DNA of 64,000 bases from Arthrobacter sp. SPG23 (GTDB lineage Bacteria > Actinomycetota > Actinomycetes > Actinomycetales > Micrococcaceae): contig NZ_JYCN01000018.1 of the NCBI RefSeq assembly GCF_000876655.1, forward strand, positions 186,027 to 250,026. Direction: 5' to 3'. Within the stretch, counting starts at the first letter, position 1; the number at the start of each line of letters is the position of its first letter. This document shows positions 17,881 through 25,771 of this stretch, piece after piece. A program made the translations under genes and the position numbers. The notes under the pieces were generated by a model. That model did no database searches, was not told where the DNA came from, and worked only from the letters and a program-made list of their open reading frames with translations.

Positions 17881-19032
17881 GTGAGACTTTCGGTGATCGT
17901 ACCTACCGCCAATGAAGCACCCAACATCGAGCAGCTCGTCAACCGTGTGGCGGGGGCCTGCAAGGACCTGGATGCCGAAATCATTTTTGTTGATGATTCC
18001 TCCGACAACACGCCTGAGGTCATTTGCCGTGCCGCAACGGCTGCGTCGCTCCCGGTCCGCTTGATCCACCGGGCAGAGCCCAATGGCACTTTGAGCGGCG
18101 CCGTCGTCGGGGGGCTGCAGTCCAGCTCAGCGGACTACTGCCTTGTCATGGCCGGTGATCTCCAGCACCCGCCTGAGATGATCCCGGTCCTGCTTGCGGA
18201 GCTCGAAGGCAGCGGCAATGACGTCGCCCTGGCCTCCCGGTATTGCGGTCCGGGAAGTAGCGCCTACGGGCTCGCCAACCTTTACCGGCGGATAGTCTCC
18301 GGCAGTGCATCGCTGCTGACACGATGTCTGTTCCCGTCGAAACTGGGCGACTGCTCCGACCCTTTGACCGGTTTCTTCGCGCTGCGCCGCTCGACCGTGG
18401 ATTATGACCGGCTCCGCCCAGGTGGATTCAAAATCCTTCTTGAGATTCTGGGAAGGCATCGCCTGGCTATCTCGGAAGTTCCCTTCATCTTCGAAAAGCG
18501 CGCGGCCGGAACTTCCAAGGCAGGCGTCCGCGCGGGCATGGGCTTCCTCCATCAGCTCTTGCATCTCCGCGTCGGCCGGGCCGGGCTTTTCGCAGGCGTC
18601 GGCGCAGTCGGCGCCGTCCTCAACCTCCTGATTATGGGCCTTCTGCTGGCTGCAGGGTCACACTACGTTTTAGCGGCCATTGTCGCTGCGGAACTAACCA
18701 TCGTTTCGAACTTCCTGATGCAGGAACGACTGGTTTTCGGCGCAACGCTGCACACAGCGAATTCGCGGACGACCCGTTTCCTGTACTCCTTCGGGTTCAA
18801 TAACGCCGAGGCACTGCTCCGGCTGCCCATCCTGATGTTCGCCGTCGAAACGCATATGATCAACAGCGTCATTGCCCAGGGAATTACTCTTCTGGCCGCG
18901 TTCACCTTGAGGTATCTCTACCACTCCAAGGTCGTCTACCGGTCAAGGCAGGCTACACCGGCCGCGGCCACCGCGCTGGGCAGCCGTCGCGAGCCTTTGG
19001 TGCCCCGGGCGCAGGGCGACCCTGTCGTGTAA
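17881..19032 (+). CDS. Polyprenyl-phosphate sugar synthase (DPM1-like GT2) fused to GtrA
   Basis: 383 residues. The first about 225 form a soluble GT2 domain starting LSVIVPTANEAPNIEQLV, with FVDDSSDNTPEV and the GDLQHPPE nucleotide-sugar motif typical of dolichyl- or undecaprenyl-phosphate mannose/glucose synthases. The remainder (about 240-355) has four hydrophobic segments of the GtrA family, thought to flip lipid-linked sugars. I chose GTG at 17881 because AGGA lies eight bases upstream and the conserved strand follows at once; an ATG at 17815 would start inside the previous gene. Together with the GT-C gene it makes and uses a lipid-linked sugar. It is the last gene of the operon. The sugar is not known. 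Confidence 0.88.
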   Translation: MRLSVIVPTANEAPNIEQLVNRVAGACKDLDAEIIFVDDSSDNTPEVICRAATAASLPVRLIHRAEPNGTLSGAVVGGLQSSSADYCLVMAGDLQHPPEMIPVLLAELEGSGNDVALASRYCGPGSSAYGLANLYRRIVSGSASLLTRCLFPSKLGDCSDPLTGFFALRRSTVDYDRLRPGGFKILLEILGRHRLAISEVPFIFEKRAAGTSKAGVRAGMGFLHQLLHLRVGRAGLFAGVGAVGAVLNLLIMGLLLAAGSHYVLAAIVAAELTIVSNFLMQERLVFGATLHTANSRTTRFLYSFGFNNAEALLRLPILMFAVETHMINSVIAQGITLLAAFTLRYLYHSKVVYRSRQATPAAATALGSRREPLVPRAQGDPVV

Positions 19033-19057
19033 GGAATCCGGCCACGACTGATACCAT

Positions 19058-19141
19058 TTCGACGGTTCCGTGCCCATTCGACCTTGCTGCGACAACAGCT
19101 TAAACACCGGCCGGACATCCAGTGCGCAGGGAACCGTCGAA
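19058..19141. repeat. Inverted repeat in the convergent gap after the glycan operon
   Basis: TTCGACGGTTCC at 19058-19069 is repeated in inverted form (GGAACCGTCGAA) at 19130-19141, with 60 bases between. It lies between the convergent ends of the glycan operon and the ferredoxin gene and may form a long-range terminator-like stem; no T-run adjoins the arms. Confidence 0.5.
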
Positions 19142-19150
19142 CCGGGCGTG

Positions 19151-19474
19151 CTAGTCCTCGGGTGCCAGGGTGACGGTTACTCCGTTGAGTTCCCGGCTGA
19201 AGTCGAGCTGGCAGGAGAGCCTGGAACCGCACTCCTGGTAGCCCTCCGCTTCGACGAGCAGTTCCAGTTCGTCCTCGCTGCGTTCACCCAGCGTGTCGAA
19301 GACCTCCTTGTCGAGGAAGACGTGGCACGTCGCGCACGAGGCGGTGCCGCCACAGGAGGCCAGGACGGGCAGGTCGTTGTCACGGAGGGCCTCCATCATC
19401 GTCTGGTCCGGCTCCCATTCAAGGCGGTGGGTGGAGCCTTCGCGGTCGATTACGGTGAGTTCGTTGTTGCTCAT
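19151..19474 (-). CDS. [2Fe-2S] ferredoxin of putidaredoxin type
   Basis: A 107-residue electron carrier. The cluster ligands fit C41-x5-C47-x2-C50 ... C88 (CGGTASCATC, then RLSCQL), the spacing of putidaredoxin and adrenodoxin. I chose the ATG at 19474, with GGAACC upstream, over an in-frame ATG at 19552 inside the reductase gene. It follows a ferredoxin reductase and a cytochrome P450 on the same strand, so the three make a class I P450 system: reductase takes electrons from NAD(P)H, ferredoxin shuttles them, and P450 uses them for hydroxylation. Not a plant-type or bacterial-type 4Fe ferredoxin. Confidence 0.93.
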   Translation of the reverse strand: MSNNELTVIDREGSTHRLEWEPDQTMMEALRDNDLPVLASCGGTASCATCHVFLDKEVFDTLGERSEDELELLVEAEGYQECGSRLSCQLDFSRELNGVTVTLAPED

Positions 19475-19487
19475 GCTGGTGGTTCCT

Positions 19488-20801
19488 TTAGATTCGGGCC
19501 GGTGCAAGGTCGGCGTGTGCGGGAGCGGGGTCGTCGAGAATGGTGTCCGCAAGGGGGACGCCGGGGTCCGCCGCGAGCCCTGGGTCTATCAGGGCTCCCT
19601 GGGCGATCAGTTTCCGGGCCGGCCGGAAGTCGGCGAGGCCTGCGACGGTGTCCACCGCGGCGAGGCGCCCGTCCCGGGCATAGATCACGGAGAAACTGCC
19701 GCCGGCGGGATCGCCCCGCACGATCACGTCGTCTTCCGGACGGCGCACCCCGGCAGTTTGCAGCCGGACGCCGTGCTGGACGGTCCAGAACCAGGGGATT
19801 TCCGGCGCTGCTGCCGGCTGGCCGGTGATGTGGGCGGCGACCCGGTCTGCTTGCGCCTGGGCGTTCTGGATGCATTCCAGGCGCTGGCTTGCGCCGTCAA
19901 TCGGGCTGGTGAACCGGGTGACGTCACCGGTGGCGTAGATCGCCGCATCGGACGTCAGGCAGTCTTCATCCACGAGGATGCCGTCCCGGCACTCGAGACC
20001 GGCTTCCGCGGCGAGTTCCTGGTTGGGGATGACGCCGATCCCGGCCAGTACGACGTCGGCGTGGAACACGGCGCCGTCGGCCGTGACCACGCGTTCGGCG
20101 CGCTGGCCGCCTTCAATTTCCGTCACCGCTGCGCCGAAGACGAACCGGACACCGTGCCGCTCGTGGAGTTTTTCGAAGTGCCGCGATACCGGCACTGAGG
20201 TGACGCGGCTCATCACCCGGTCCTGGAACTCCAGTACCGTGACGTTGCAGCCCTTCGCGGCCGCCGCGGCGGCTACTTCCAGGCCGATGTATCCGGCACC
20301 GATGATGGCAACCCGTGTTCCGGCCACCAGGAGCCGCTTGAGCTCCAGGGCGTCGTCCCGCGTTCTCAGCGCCTGCACCCCGGGAAGGCGGGCGCCGGGC
20401 ACCGTGAGGGGGCGGGCCCGGGAACCCGTAGCGAGGACGAGCCGGTGGTAGGCGTGGCGGCTGCCGTCGGACAGGAGAACTGTCCGGCCCTGCCGGTCAA
20501 CCGATTCGACGGCGGCGCCGGCAACACGCTGGATGCGCTTGTCCTGGTAGAACTTCTCCTTCCGCAGCACGGCGGACTCGTCGGGCGCGCCGGCCTTCAG
20601 GAGTTCCTTGGACAGCGGGGGCCGTTCGTAGGGTGTCTCTTTCTCCGCGTCGAGCAGCAGGATGCCGCCTTTCCAGCCCCGGGCCCGGAGCCCGGCGGCC
20701 ACTGCGACACCGGAATGGCCGGCCCCCACGATCACCACCGGCGCGGTGGCCGCAGATGCGAAATGGGCCATGTGGTCCTGGATCGCTGTCTGCTCACGCA
20801 T
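19488..20801 (-). CDS. NAD(P)H-dependent ferredoxin reductase, FAD-binding
   Basis: 437 residues with the layout of putidaredoxin and rubredoxin reductases: an N-terminal FAD loop VVIVGAGHSGVAVAAGLRARG, the ERPPLSKELL segment next to it, a second dinucleotide loop VAIIGAGYIGLEVAAAAAAKG for NAD(P)H, and the FAD-closing IYATGDVTRF. A C-terminal reductase domain completes it. Its ATG lies within the end of the P450 gene (8-base overlap) and the ferredoxin gene follows 13 bases later, so P450, reductase and ferredoxin are one translational unit. Confidence 0.92.
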   Translation of the reverse strand: MREQTAIQDHMAHFASAATAPVVIVGAGHSGVAVAAGLRARGWKGGILLLDAEKETPYERPPLSKELLKAGAPDESAVLRKEKFYQDKRIQRVAGAAVESVDRQGRTVLLSDGSRHAYHRLVLATGSRARPLTVPGARLPGVQALRTRDDALELKRLLVAGTRVAIIGAGYIGLEVAAAAAAKGCNVTVLEFQDRVMSRVTSVPVSRHFEKLHERHGVRFVFGAAVTEIEGGQRAERVVTADGAVFHADVVLAGIGVIPNQELAAEAGLECRDGILVDEDCLTSDAAIYATGDVTRFTSPIDGASQRLECIQNAQAQADRVAAHITGQPAAAPEIPWFWTVQHGVRLQTAGVRRPEDDVIVRGDPAGGSFSVIYARDGRLAAVDTVAGLADFRPARKLIAQGALIDPGLAADPGVPLADTILDDPAPAHADLAPARI

Positions 20802-22080
20802 TGGACTCCTCCAACAGGACGTGGAGGTGTTCAGGACCCGAGTTGGTCAGATTGTTGCCCCGTACGTATTCAATGGGCTTCTCCGGGTCCAATGCCAGGG
20901 ATCCCAGCCTTTCGGCGAGGAGCTTCACGGTCACCAGGACCTCAAGCCGTGCAAGGGGCGCGCCGAGGCAACTATGGACGCCGTGGCCGAAGCCGAGATG
21001 GCCGTCGGTGCTGCGGTCCATATCGAAGCGCTCGCCGTCGGGGTATTTGTTGCTGTCCCGGTTAGCTGCGGCAGGCAGCAGCCGGACGATGGCGCCTGCC
21101 GGAATCGTCACCCCGGCAACCTGTACTTCTTCCGTGGTGATCCGGCTGGCCCGCTGCACCGTGCCGCGGTAGCGGGCAAGTTCTTCGACAAAGAGGTTCG
21201 CATCCTCCGGATTCCTGCGGATCCGTTCCAGCAGTCCGGGCTGCTCGCTGAAGACGCGGAATGCATTGGCCAACAGGATGGTGGTGGTGTCGTGCCCGGC
21301 GACGAAAACAAAGGCGCAGAGTTCCTTGGCTTCCTTCTCGCTGAGCAGGCCGTCCTTCCACATCCGGGCAATGTGGCCGCCCACGGAATCGCTGTCCTCC
21401 CGGTAAAGGCGCTCCATGGTGTCCTTCAGATACGCGAAGAACTCGAAGGTGCTTTGTTCGTCGGTGCCCGTGCCCTGCGCGTTGCGGGCAAGCCGGCCGA
21501 AGTAGCTGAACGTCTCGTCGGACCAGAACTTCATCTTCTCGAAATCCTCGGCCGGTACATCGAGGAGGGCGCTGATGGTGGACATGCTGAGCGGAATGGC
21601 GTAGTCGTCCACGGCATCGCCGCCGCCGGCTGCGAGCATCGGAGCCAGGTACTTTTCGGCGTTTTCGCGGACGCGGTCCTCGAAGCGGGCAATGGCCTTC
21701 GGGATGAAGGCCTGCGCCACCACCTGGCGCAGCCGGGTGTGGTTGGGGGCGTCAAAGAGGGTCAGGAAGGTCAGCGGGACCGGGTCCACCACCTGGGAGG
21801 AGAAGACCTTCGGGGCACGCATTGCCTTGCGGACATCGTCATAGCGGGAAATGAACCACACATCCGATACGGGCGAGTGGGCACGGAGCACAGGGGCGTT
21901 GTCCCGCATCCATTCATAGTGGGCGTACGGGTCACCCTGGGTCCCGTCATCGACCACCTTGAACGGGGCCATGCCCTCAGGCCAGCTCAGTTCGTGCGAA
22001 TAGGGAGGCAGTTCCGAAGCCTCGGCATGCCGGCTTCCGAACGTATGGGTTGCTGAAATCTCTGTCATGGCGGAAGACAT
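20794..22080 (-). CDS. Cytochrome P450 monooxygenase
   Basis: 428 residues, soluble bacterial type. The oxygen-binding I-helix motif is AGHDTTT (261-267), the ExxR pair is E300-LA-R303, and the haem ligand is C371 in FGHGVHSCLG. N-terminal ordering (DPYAHYEWMRDNAPV, VWFISRYDDVRKAM) is that of class I P450s. AGGA precedes the ATG at 22080, and 117 bases upstream hold the promoter and a candidate operator at 22167-22177. The neighbouring SDR and two KstD-like flavoproteins suggest it hydroxylates an alicyclic ring, perhaps C4 of cyclohexanecarboxylate as in the chc pathway; a terpenoid substrate is the main alternative. Confidence 0.93.
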   Translation of the reverse strand: MSSAMTEISATHTFGSRHAEASELPPYSHELSWPEGMAPFKVVDDGTQGDPYAHYEWMRDNAPVLRAHSPVSDVWFISRYDDVRKAMRAPKVFSSQVVDPVPLTFLTLFDAPNHTRLRQVVAQAFIPKAIARFEDRVRENAEKYLAPMLAAGGGDAVDDYAIPLSMSTISALLDVPAEDFEKMKFWSDETFSYFGRLARNAQGTGTDEQSTFEFFAYLKDTMERLYREDSDSVGGHIARMWKDGLLSEKEAKELCAFVFVAGHDTTTILLANAFRVFSEQPGLLERIRRNPEDANLFVEELARYRGTVQRASRITTEEVQVAGVTIPAGAIVRLLPAAANRDSNKYPDGERFDMDRSTDGHLGFGHGVHSCLGAPLARLEVLVTVKLLAERLGSLALDPEKPIEYVRGNNLTNSGPEHLHVLLEESNA

Positions 22081-22166
22081 CGTTGTCCTTCTTTCGGAGT
22101 TTTCGGACGTGATTTACGTCTCAACCCAACAATGCCGACCGCTTCCCCGCCGGCCCCATAGGACTT

Positions 22167-22177
22167 CCGTTCATCGG
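22167..22177. promoter_or_regulatory. Candidate IclR-family operator upstream of the P450 operon
   Basis: CCGTTCATCGG lies about 87 bases before the P450 start codon and about 31 bases before the end of the iclR gene on its other side. The same 11 bases occur before the SDR gene (25675-25685) and a one-base-longer version before the first flavoprotein gene (24758-24769). CCG/CGG arms make it an inverted repeat. Confidence 0.55.
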
Positions 22178-22197
22178 ATGTGAAAGACCTGCGAAGG

Positions 22198-22965
22198 CTA
22201 GCGCCGGGGCGGCCGGGCGGTCTTCAAGGCCCGCGAAATCCCGTGCGCGGCGGTCAGCAGCGCGGGCACGGTCAAGGGGACGGCGGCTTCCCGCCGCGGA
22301 ACGATGGCATTGAGCGCGGCGGCGATGGCATTGTCAGGGCCGAAGACGGGCACAGCGATGCCGGTCCACTCCGTGACGCCAATGCCTGGCAAAGCCACAT
22401 AGCCGCGCTGCCTGATTTCTGCCAGATGCTTCCGGATGAGCACCGGGTCGGTGATGGTCTCGGCGGTCACCGCCGCCAGGGGGCGGCTGAGCAGCTCGTC
22501 CTGGTCGGCAGGCGGCGAGAAGGCCAGCAGCACCAGCCCGGACGAGGCCGCGTGGATGGGCATCCGCTGGGCAATATGGGCCGCATCCAGGCTGGACTCA
22601 GGCGACGACAGGCGTTCCACGTAAAGCACGGTGCCGTGGTCAAGGACGGCCAGTGTGGTGTGCTGGTGCACGGCCGCCTGGACATCGCCCATGAAGGGAA
22701 GTGCCAGTTCACGAAGATTCAGCGCACGTGATCCCCGGGCGGCGAGTTCCCACATGCGCATGCCCGGACGCAGGTTCCCGTCCGGGAAGCGCTCAATCAG
22801 GCCGTGCAGTACCAGGTCATCCACGAGCCGGTGGACCGTGGTCAGGGGCAGGTCTGCGCGGCGGGCGAGGCCGGAGAGCGTCATGGCGGGCAGGTCCCGG
22901 TCGAACGCGCTCATGAGCCGCACGACGCGGCTGATGACCGATTCACCCGATGGTGAGTTTGCCAT
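22198..22965 (-). CDS. IclR-family transcriptional regulator, copy 1
   Basis: 255 residues. The N-terminal winged helix-turn-helix (SALDRD-like start, MTLSGLARRADLPLTTVHRLVDDLV) binds DNA and the C-terminal two-thirds is the IclR effector domain, with VPVFGPDNAIAAALNAIVPRR near the end. It starts MANSPSGESVISRVVRLMSAFD, close to the start of the second regulator at 24879, so the two are paralogues of one duplication. It lies 21 bases behind the flavoprotein gene on the same strand and directly upstream of the P450 operon, so it probably controls one or both. Activator or repressor cannot be told from sequence. Confidence 0.9.
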   Translation of the reverse strand: MANSPSGESVISRVVRLMSAFDRDLPAMTLSGLARRADLPLTTVHRLVDDLVLHGLIERFPDGNLRPGMRMWELAARGSRALNLRELALPFMGDVQAAVHQHTTLAVLDHGTVLYVERLSSPESSLDAAHIAQRMPIHAASSGLVLLAFSPPADQDELLSRPLAAVTAETITDPVLIRKHLAEIRQRGYVALPGIGVTEWTGIAVPVFGPDNAIAAALNAIVPRREAAVPLTVPALLTAAHGISRALKTARPPRR

Positions 22966-22986
22966 TGACGCCTCCGGCCCGCTGCC

Positions 22987-24747
22987 CTAGCCGGCTACGA
23001 CGCTGGCGGCGCGGTCCGCGTCCCGGGCGGCTGCGAGGCTGGCGATGTCGCGGCCCGCCCGGTAACCGAACACGAGGGCCGGCCCGATGTGCGAGCCGTA
23101 CCCCGGATAGCCACCGCCGAAGACGCTCACGGCGGCCGCACCAACGGCGATCAGCCCGGGAATGGCGGTTCCTTCGCCTGTCACCACCTCGGAGCGTTCG
23201 TTGACGCCGATGCCCGCGAAGGTGCCCAGGTCGCCCATCTGGATCTTGGCCGCGTAGTACGGGCCCTTGCCGACCGGGGCGAGGTTCGGGTTCGGCTTGT
23301 GCTCAAGGTCCCCGCGGAAGTGGTTGTAGAGAGTGGAGCCCCGCCCGAAGGCCGGATCCTCACCGCCCTCCGCTGCAGGGTTGAATTCAGCCACTGTCGC
23401 CTGCAGGCCGGCGGCGTCAATGCCAAGTTTGCCGGCCAGCCCCGCCAGGGTGTTCGCCTTCACGAGGTAGCCGGTCCTGTAGAAGTAGCCGCGCGGCATC
23501 GGCCACGGCTTGGCATAGCCGATGCCGTACTTGTGCATCGTCTTCGCGTCGCCGATCACATACCCGAACGTCTTGTCCTCGTCCTTGTTGTGCCCGATCA
23601 TTGCGCCACCGAAGTCGTGGTAGCTCAGGGCTTCATTTCCGAAGCGCCTGCCGTGGCGGTCGACGGCGATCAGGCCCGGCAGGCCGATGGCCCGCAGGTG
23701 CGGAAAGAGCCGCTCCTTGCCGTTGAGGTACTTGAAGACTGTCACCGGGGCCCAGGAGCCCACGCTGAACACCGAGTCATCGATGTGGCCTCCGGCACTG
23801 ATCGCCAGGGTGGCGGCATCCCCGCCGTGGCCCACCGTCGGCGTGAAGTGGTCGTCGCCGTCGGCGTCGTGCGGGAAGTACTGCTGCCGCAGTTCCCTGT
23901 TGCCCGAAAAGCCGCCGGCGGCAAGGACCACGCCGAACCGTGCCGTCACCGTGGTGGCGTGCTCGCCGCCGATGACAGCCCCGGTGATGGTGCCGGAGTC
24001 GTCCCGGGTCAGGGAAAGTGCGGGCGAAGACTTCCACAGCCGCACACCGAGGTCATCGGCGCTCTTCACCATGCGGGTCATGAGGGCGTTGCCATTGGAC
24101 CGCAGGACGGGACGCTTGTAACGCGCGGCGTCGGCCCATGTCCGCAGCAGCTTCTTCGCCACGTATACGAAGGACTTGACCGACTGGTTCACATGGAAGA
24201 ACTCGTTGATGTCAGGGCCCACCTGCGGCATGTAGCCGAACACTGTGTAGGAGCTCATGTACGGCTGCATCAGGAGCCGCTTGTCCCCCAGGACGCGCGC
24301 ATCAACGTCCTGCGGCAGGATGGCGCGGCCGAAGAGCTTCGCTCCGGGCAGGTCCATCTGGTAGTCCGGGGACTTTTCCGGGTAGGTGAACTTGACCTCG
24401 GTTTCGTTCTCGAAAAAGGAGATCGCCTCGGGCACGGTGTCCAGGAAGTCCCTGACGCCCGCTTCGTTGAACGTCTCCGGGGCCAGGTTCTTCAGGTACG
24501 TTTCGGCTTCCTCGCGGGTGTCGCCCTGGGCCACACCCTGCTTGTTGCCGGGGACCCACGCCCAGCCGGCGGAAATGGCCGTGGTTCCGCCAAAGTACTG
24601 TTCTTTTTCCGCAACGATCACTGTCAGCCCCTGCGAAGCGGCTTTCAACGCGGCGGCCATCCCGGCCACGCCGGAGCCAATGACGAGGACATCACAGACG
24701 GTCTTGCTCGTGGTTGGCGCCTTGCTCATGGTTCCTGCCTTGCTCAT
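22987..24747 (-). CDS. FAD-dependent ring desaturase, KstD/fumarate-reductase flavoprotein type (1)
   Basis: 586 residues. The FAD loop is VLVIGSGVAGMAAALKAASQG, followed by the GGTTAISAGWAWVPGN segment of 3-ketosteroid-1-dehydrogenase-like flavoproteins, a middle substrate domain, the LAAGGFSGN FAD stretch and the C-terminal AAVSVFGGGYPGYGSHIG closing segment. Three closely spaced in-frame MSK starts exist; I took the first, at 24747, which has GGAG nine bases upstream. Enzymes of this family remove hydrogens next to a ring keto group. With a second, divergent paralogue at 26583, it fits the paired 4-oxocyclohexanecarboxylate desaturases of the chc pathway; a steroid or terpenoid ketone dehydrogenase is possible. 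Confidence 0.85.
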   Translation of the reverse strand: MSKAGTMSKAPTTSKTVCDVLVIGSGVAGMAAALKAASQGLTVIVAEKEQYFGGTTAISAGWAWVPGNKQGVAQGDTREEAETYLKNLAPETFNEAGVRDFLDTVPEAISFFENETEVKFTYPEKSPDYQMDLPGAKLFGRAILPQDVDARVLGDKRLLMQPYMSSYTVFGYMPQVGPDINEFFHVNQSVKSFVYVAKKLLRTWADAARYKRPVLRSNGNALMTRMVKSADDLGVRLWKSSPALSLTRDDSGTITGAVIGGEHATTVTARFGVVLAAGGFSGNRELRQQYFPHDADGDDHFTPTVGHGGDAATLAISAGGHIDDSVFSVGSWAPVTVFKYLNGKERLFPHLRAIGLPGLIAVDRHGRRFGNEALSYHDFGGAMIGHNKDEDKTFGYVIGDAKTMHKYGIGYAKPWPMPRGYFYRTGYLVKANTLAGLAGKLGIDAAGLQATVAEFNPAAEGGEDPAFGRGSTLYNHFRGDLEHKPNPNLAPVGKGPYYAAKIQMGDLGTFAGIGVNERSEVVTGEGTAIPGLIAVGAAAVSVFGGGYPGYGSHIGPALVFGYRAGRDIASLAAARDADRAASVVAG

Positions 24748-24757
24748 AAATCGTGCT

Positions 24758-24769
24758 CCGTTCAGTCGG
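24758..24769. promoter_or_regulatory. Variant of the shared operator upstream of flavoprotein gene 1
   Basis: CCGTTCAGTCGG differs from the 11-base motif at the other two promoters by one inserted G. It lies only 10 bases before the ATG at 24747, overlapping the ribosome-binding region, in the 131-base divergent gap shared with the second iclR gene. Binding there would block initiation, but the match may be chance. Confidence 0.4.
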
Positions 24770-24878
24770 CTGCCCGCATCCTCGCGGCAGCCGGGTGGAA
24801 GGCTAAACCCCCAGTAGACCGGGTGGTACCGGCGCCGGCGAGGAGGATTACCATTGAGCGGGAATCCGAAGGAGCAAA

Positions 24879-25664
24879 GTGGCTAATTCCGCATCGGGCG
24901 AGTCGATCATCGGCCGCCTCGTGAAAATCGTGAGCGCGTTCGACGACCGCCATACCTCCATGAGCGTCGCCGAACTCGGGCGCAGGACCGGGCTGCCGGT
25001 GACCACCACCTACCGGCTGGTCAACGACCTGCTGCAGGAACGGCTCCTCGAACGCGAACCCGGCGGAGACATCCACATCGGCACCCGGATGTGGGAACTC
25101 GTCTCCCGCGGGTCCAAGATGCTGGGCCTGAGGGAAGCCGCCCTGCCGTTCATGGAGGACGTCCAGGCAGTGGTGCAGCACTCCACCACCCTGGGCATCC
25201 TTGATTCGGACGAGGTTTTGTACATCGAGCGGCTGGGCTCGGACAAGACCATCGTGGACATCACCAAAATCGCCGGCCGGCTTCCGCTGCACGCCACGTC
25301 CTCGGGGCTGGTTCTGCTGGCGCACTCCCCGTCGTCCTACCAGGACAGCTTCCTGGCCCGGCCCCTGACGAAGTTCACCGAAACCACTCTCACTGACCCT
25401 GCCCAGCTCCGGCGCCACCTGGCCGGGATCAGGCAGCGCGGCTTTGCTGCCATGCCCGGCGTGATCGTCCCCGAATCGAGCGGCATCGCTGTCCCCGTGT
25501 TCGGACCGGACAACACCGTCCGCGCCGCACTCAGCGTGGTAGTGCCGCGCAACGAGGAGAACGCAGCCTCCCGGGTCCCCGTCCTGATGGCCGCGGCCCG
25601 GGGCATCTCACGGGCCCTCGGCTGGCGGGGCGAGCTGAAGGGCACTCTTCGCCAGAGCCACTGA
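24879..25664 (+). CDS. IclR-family transcriptional regulator, copy 2
   Basis: 261 residues starting, from GTG at 24879 with GGAG eight bases before, as (M)ANSASGESIIGRLVKIVSAFDD, nearly the same as the first regulator. The helix-turn-helix lies in MSVAELGRRTGLPVTTTYRLVNDLL; the effector domain follows with LPLHATSSGLVLLAHSP and VPVFGPDNTVRAALSVVVP. It is divergent from flavoprotein gene 1 and 107 bases upstream of the SDR operon, so it is placed to control both. A full-length gene with no damage. Confidence 0.9.
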   Translation: MANSASGESIIGRLVKIVSAFDDRHTSMSVAELGRRTGLPVTTTYRLVNDLLQERLLEREPGGDIHIGTRMWELVSRGSKMLGLREAALPFMEDVQAVVQHSTTLGILDSDEVLYIERLGSDKTIVDITKIAGRLPLHATSSGLVLLAHSPSSYQDSFLARPLTKFTETTLTDPAQLRRHLAGIRQRGFAAMPGVIVPESSGIAVPVFGPDNTVRAALSVVVPRNEENAASRVPVLMAAARGISRALGWRGELKGTLRQSH

Positions 25665-25671
25665 ACGTAGT

Positions 25672-25688
25672 TTGCCGTTCATCGGCAA
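25672..25688. promoter_or_regulatory. Candidate operator upstream of the SDR operon
   Basis: TTGCCGTTCATCGGCAA is a perfect 6-bp inverted repeat around TTCAT, 84 bases before the SDR ATG. Its core is identical to the motif upstream of the P450 operon. IclR proteins bind short inverted repeats as dimers of dimers, so this is the strongest operator candidate of the three. Confidence 0.6.
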
Positions 25689-25771
25689 TCATGTGGTTCC
25701 AGTCACACGTGTCCTGCGACTCTGGCTAGGACGCAGCAAAGAGGCTGCAAGAGTCACGAGGAGCACACCAC

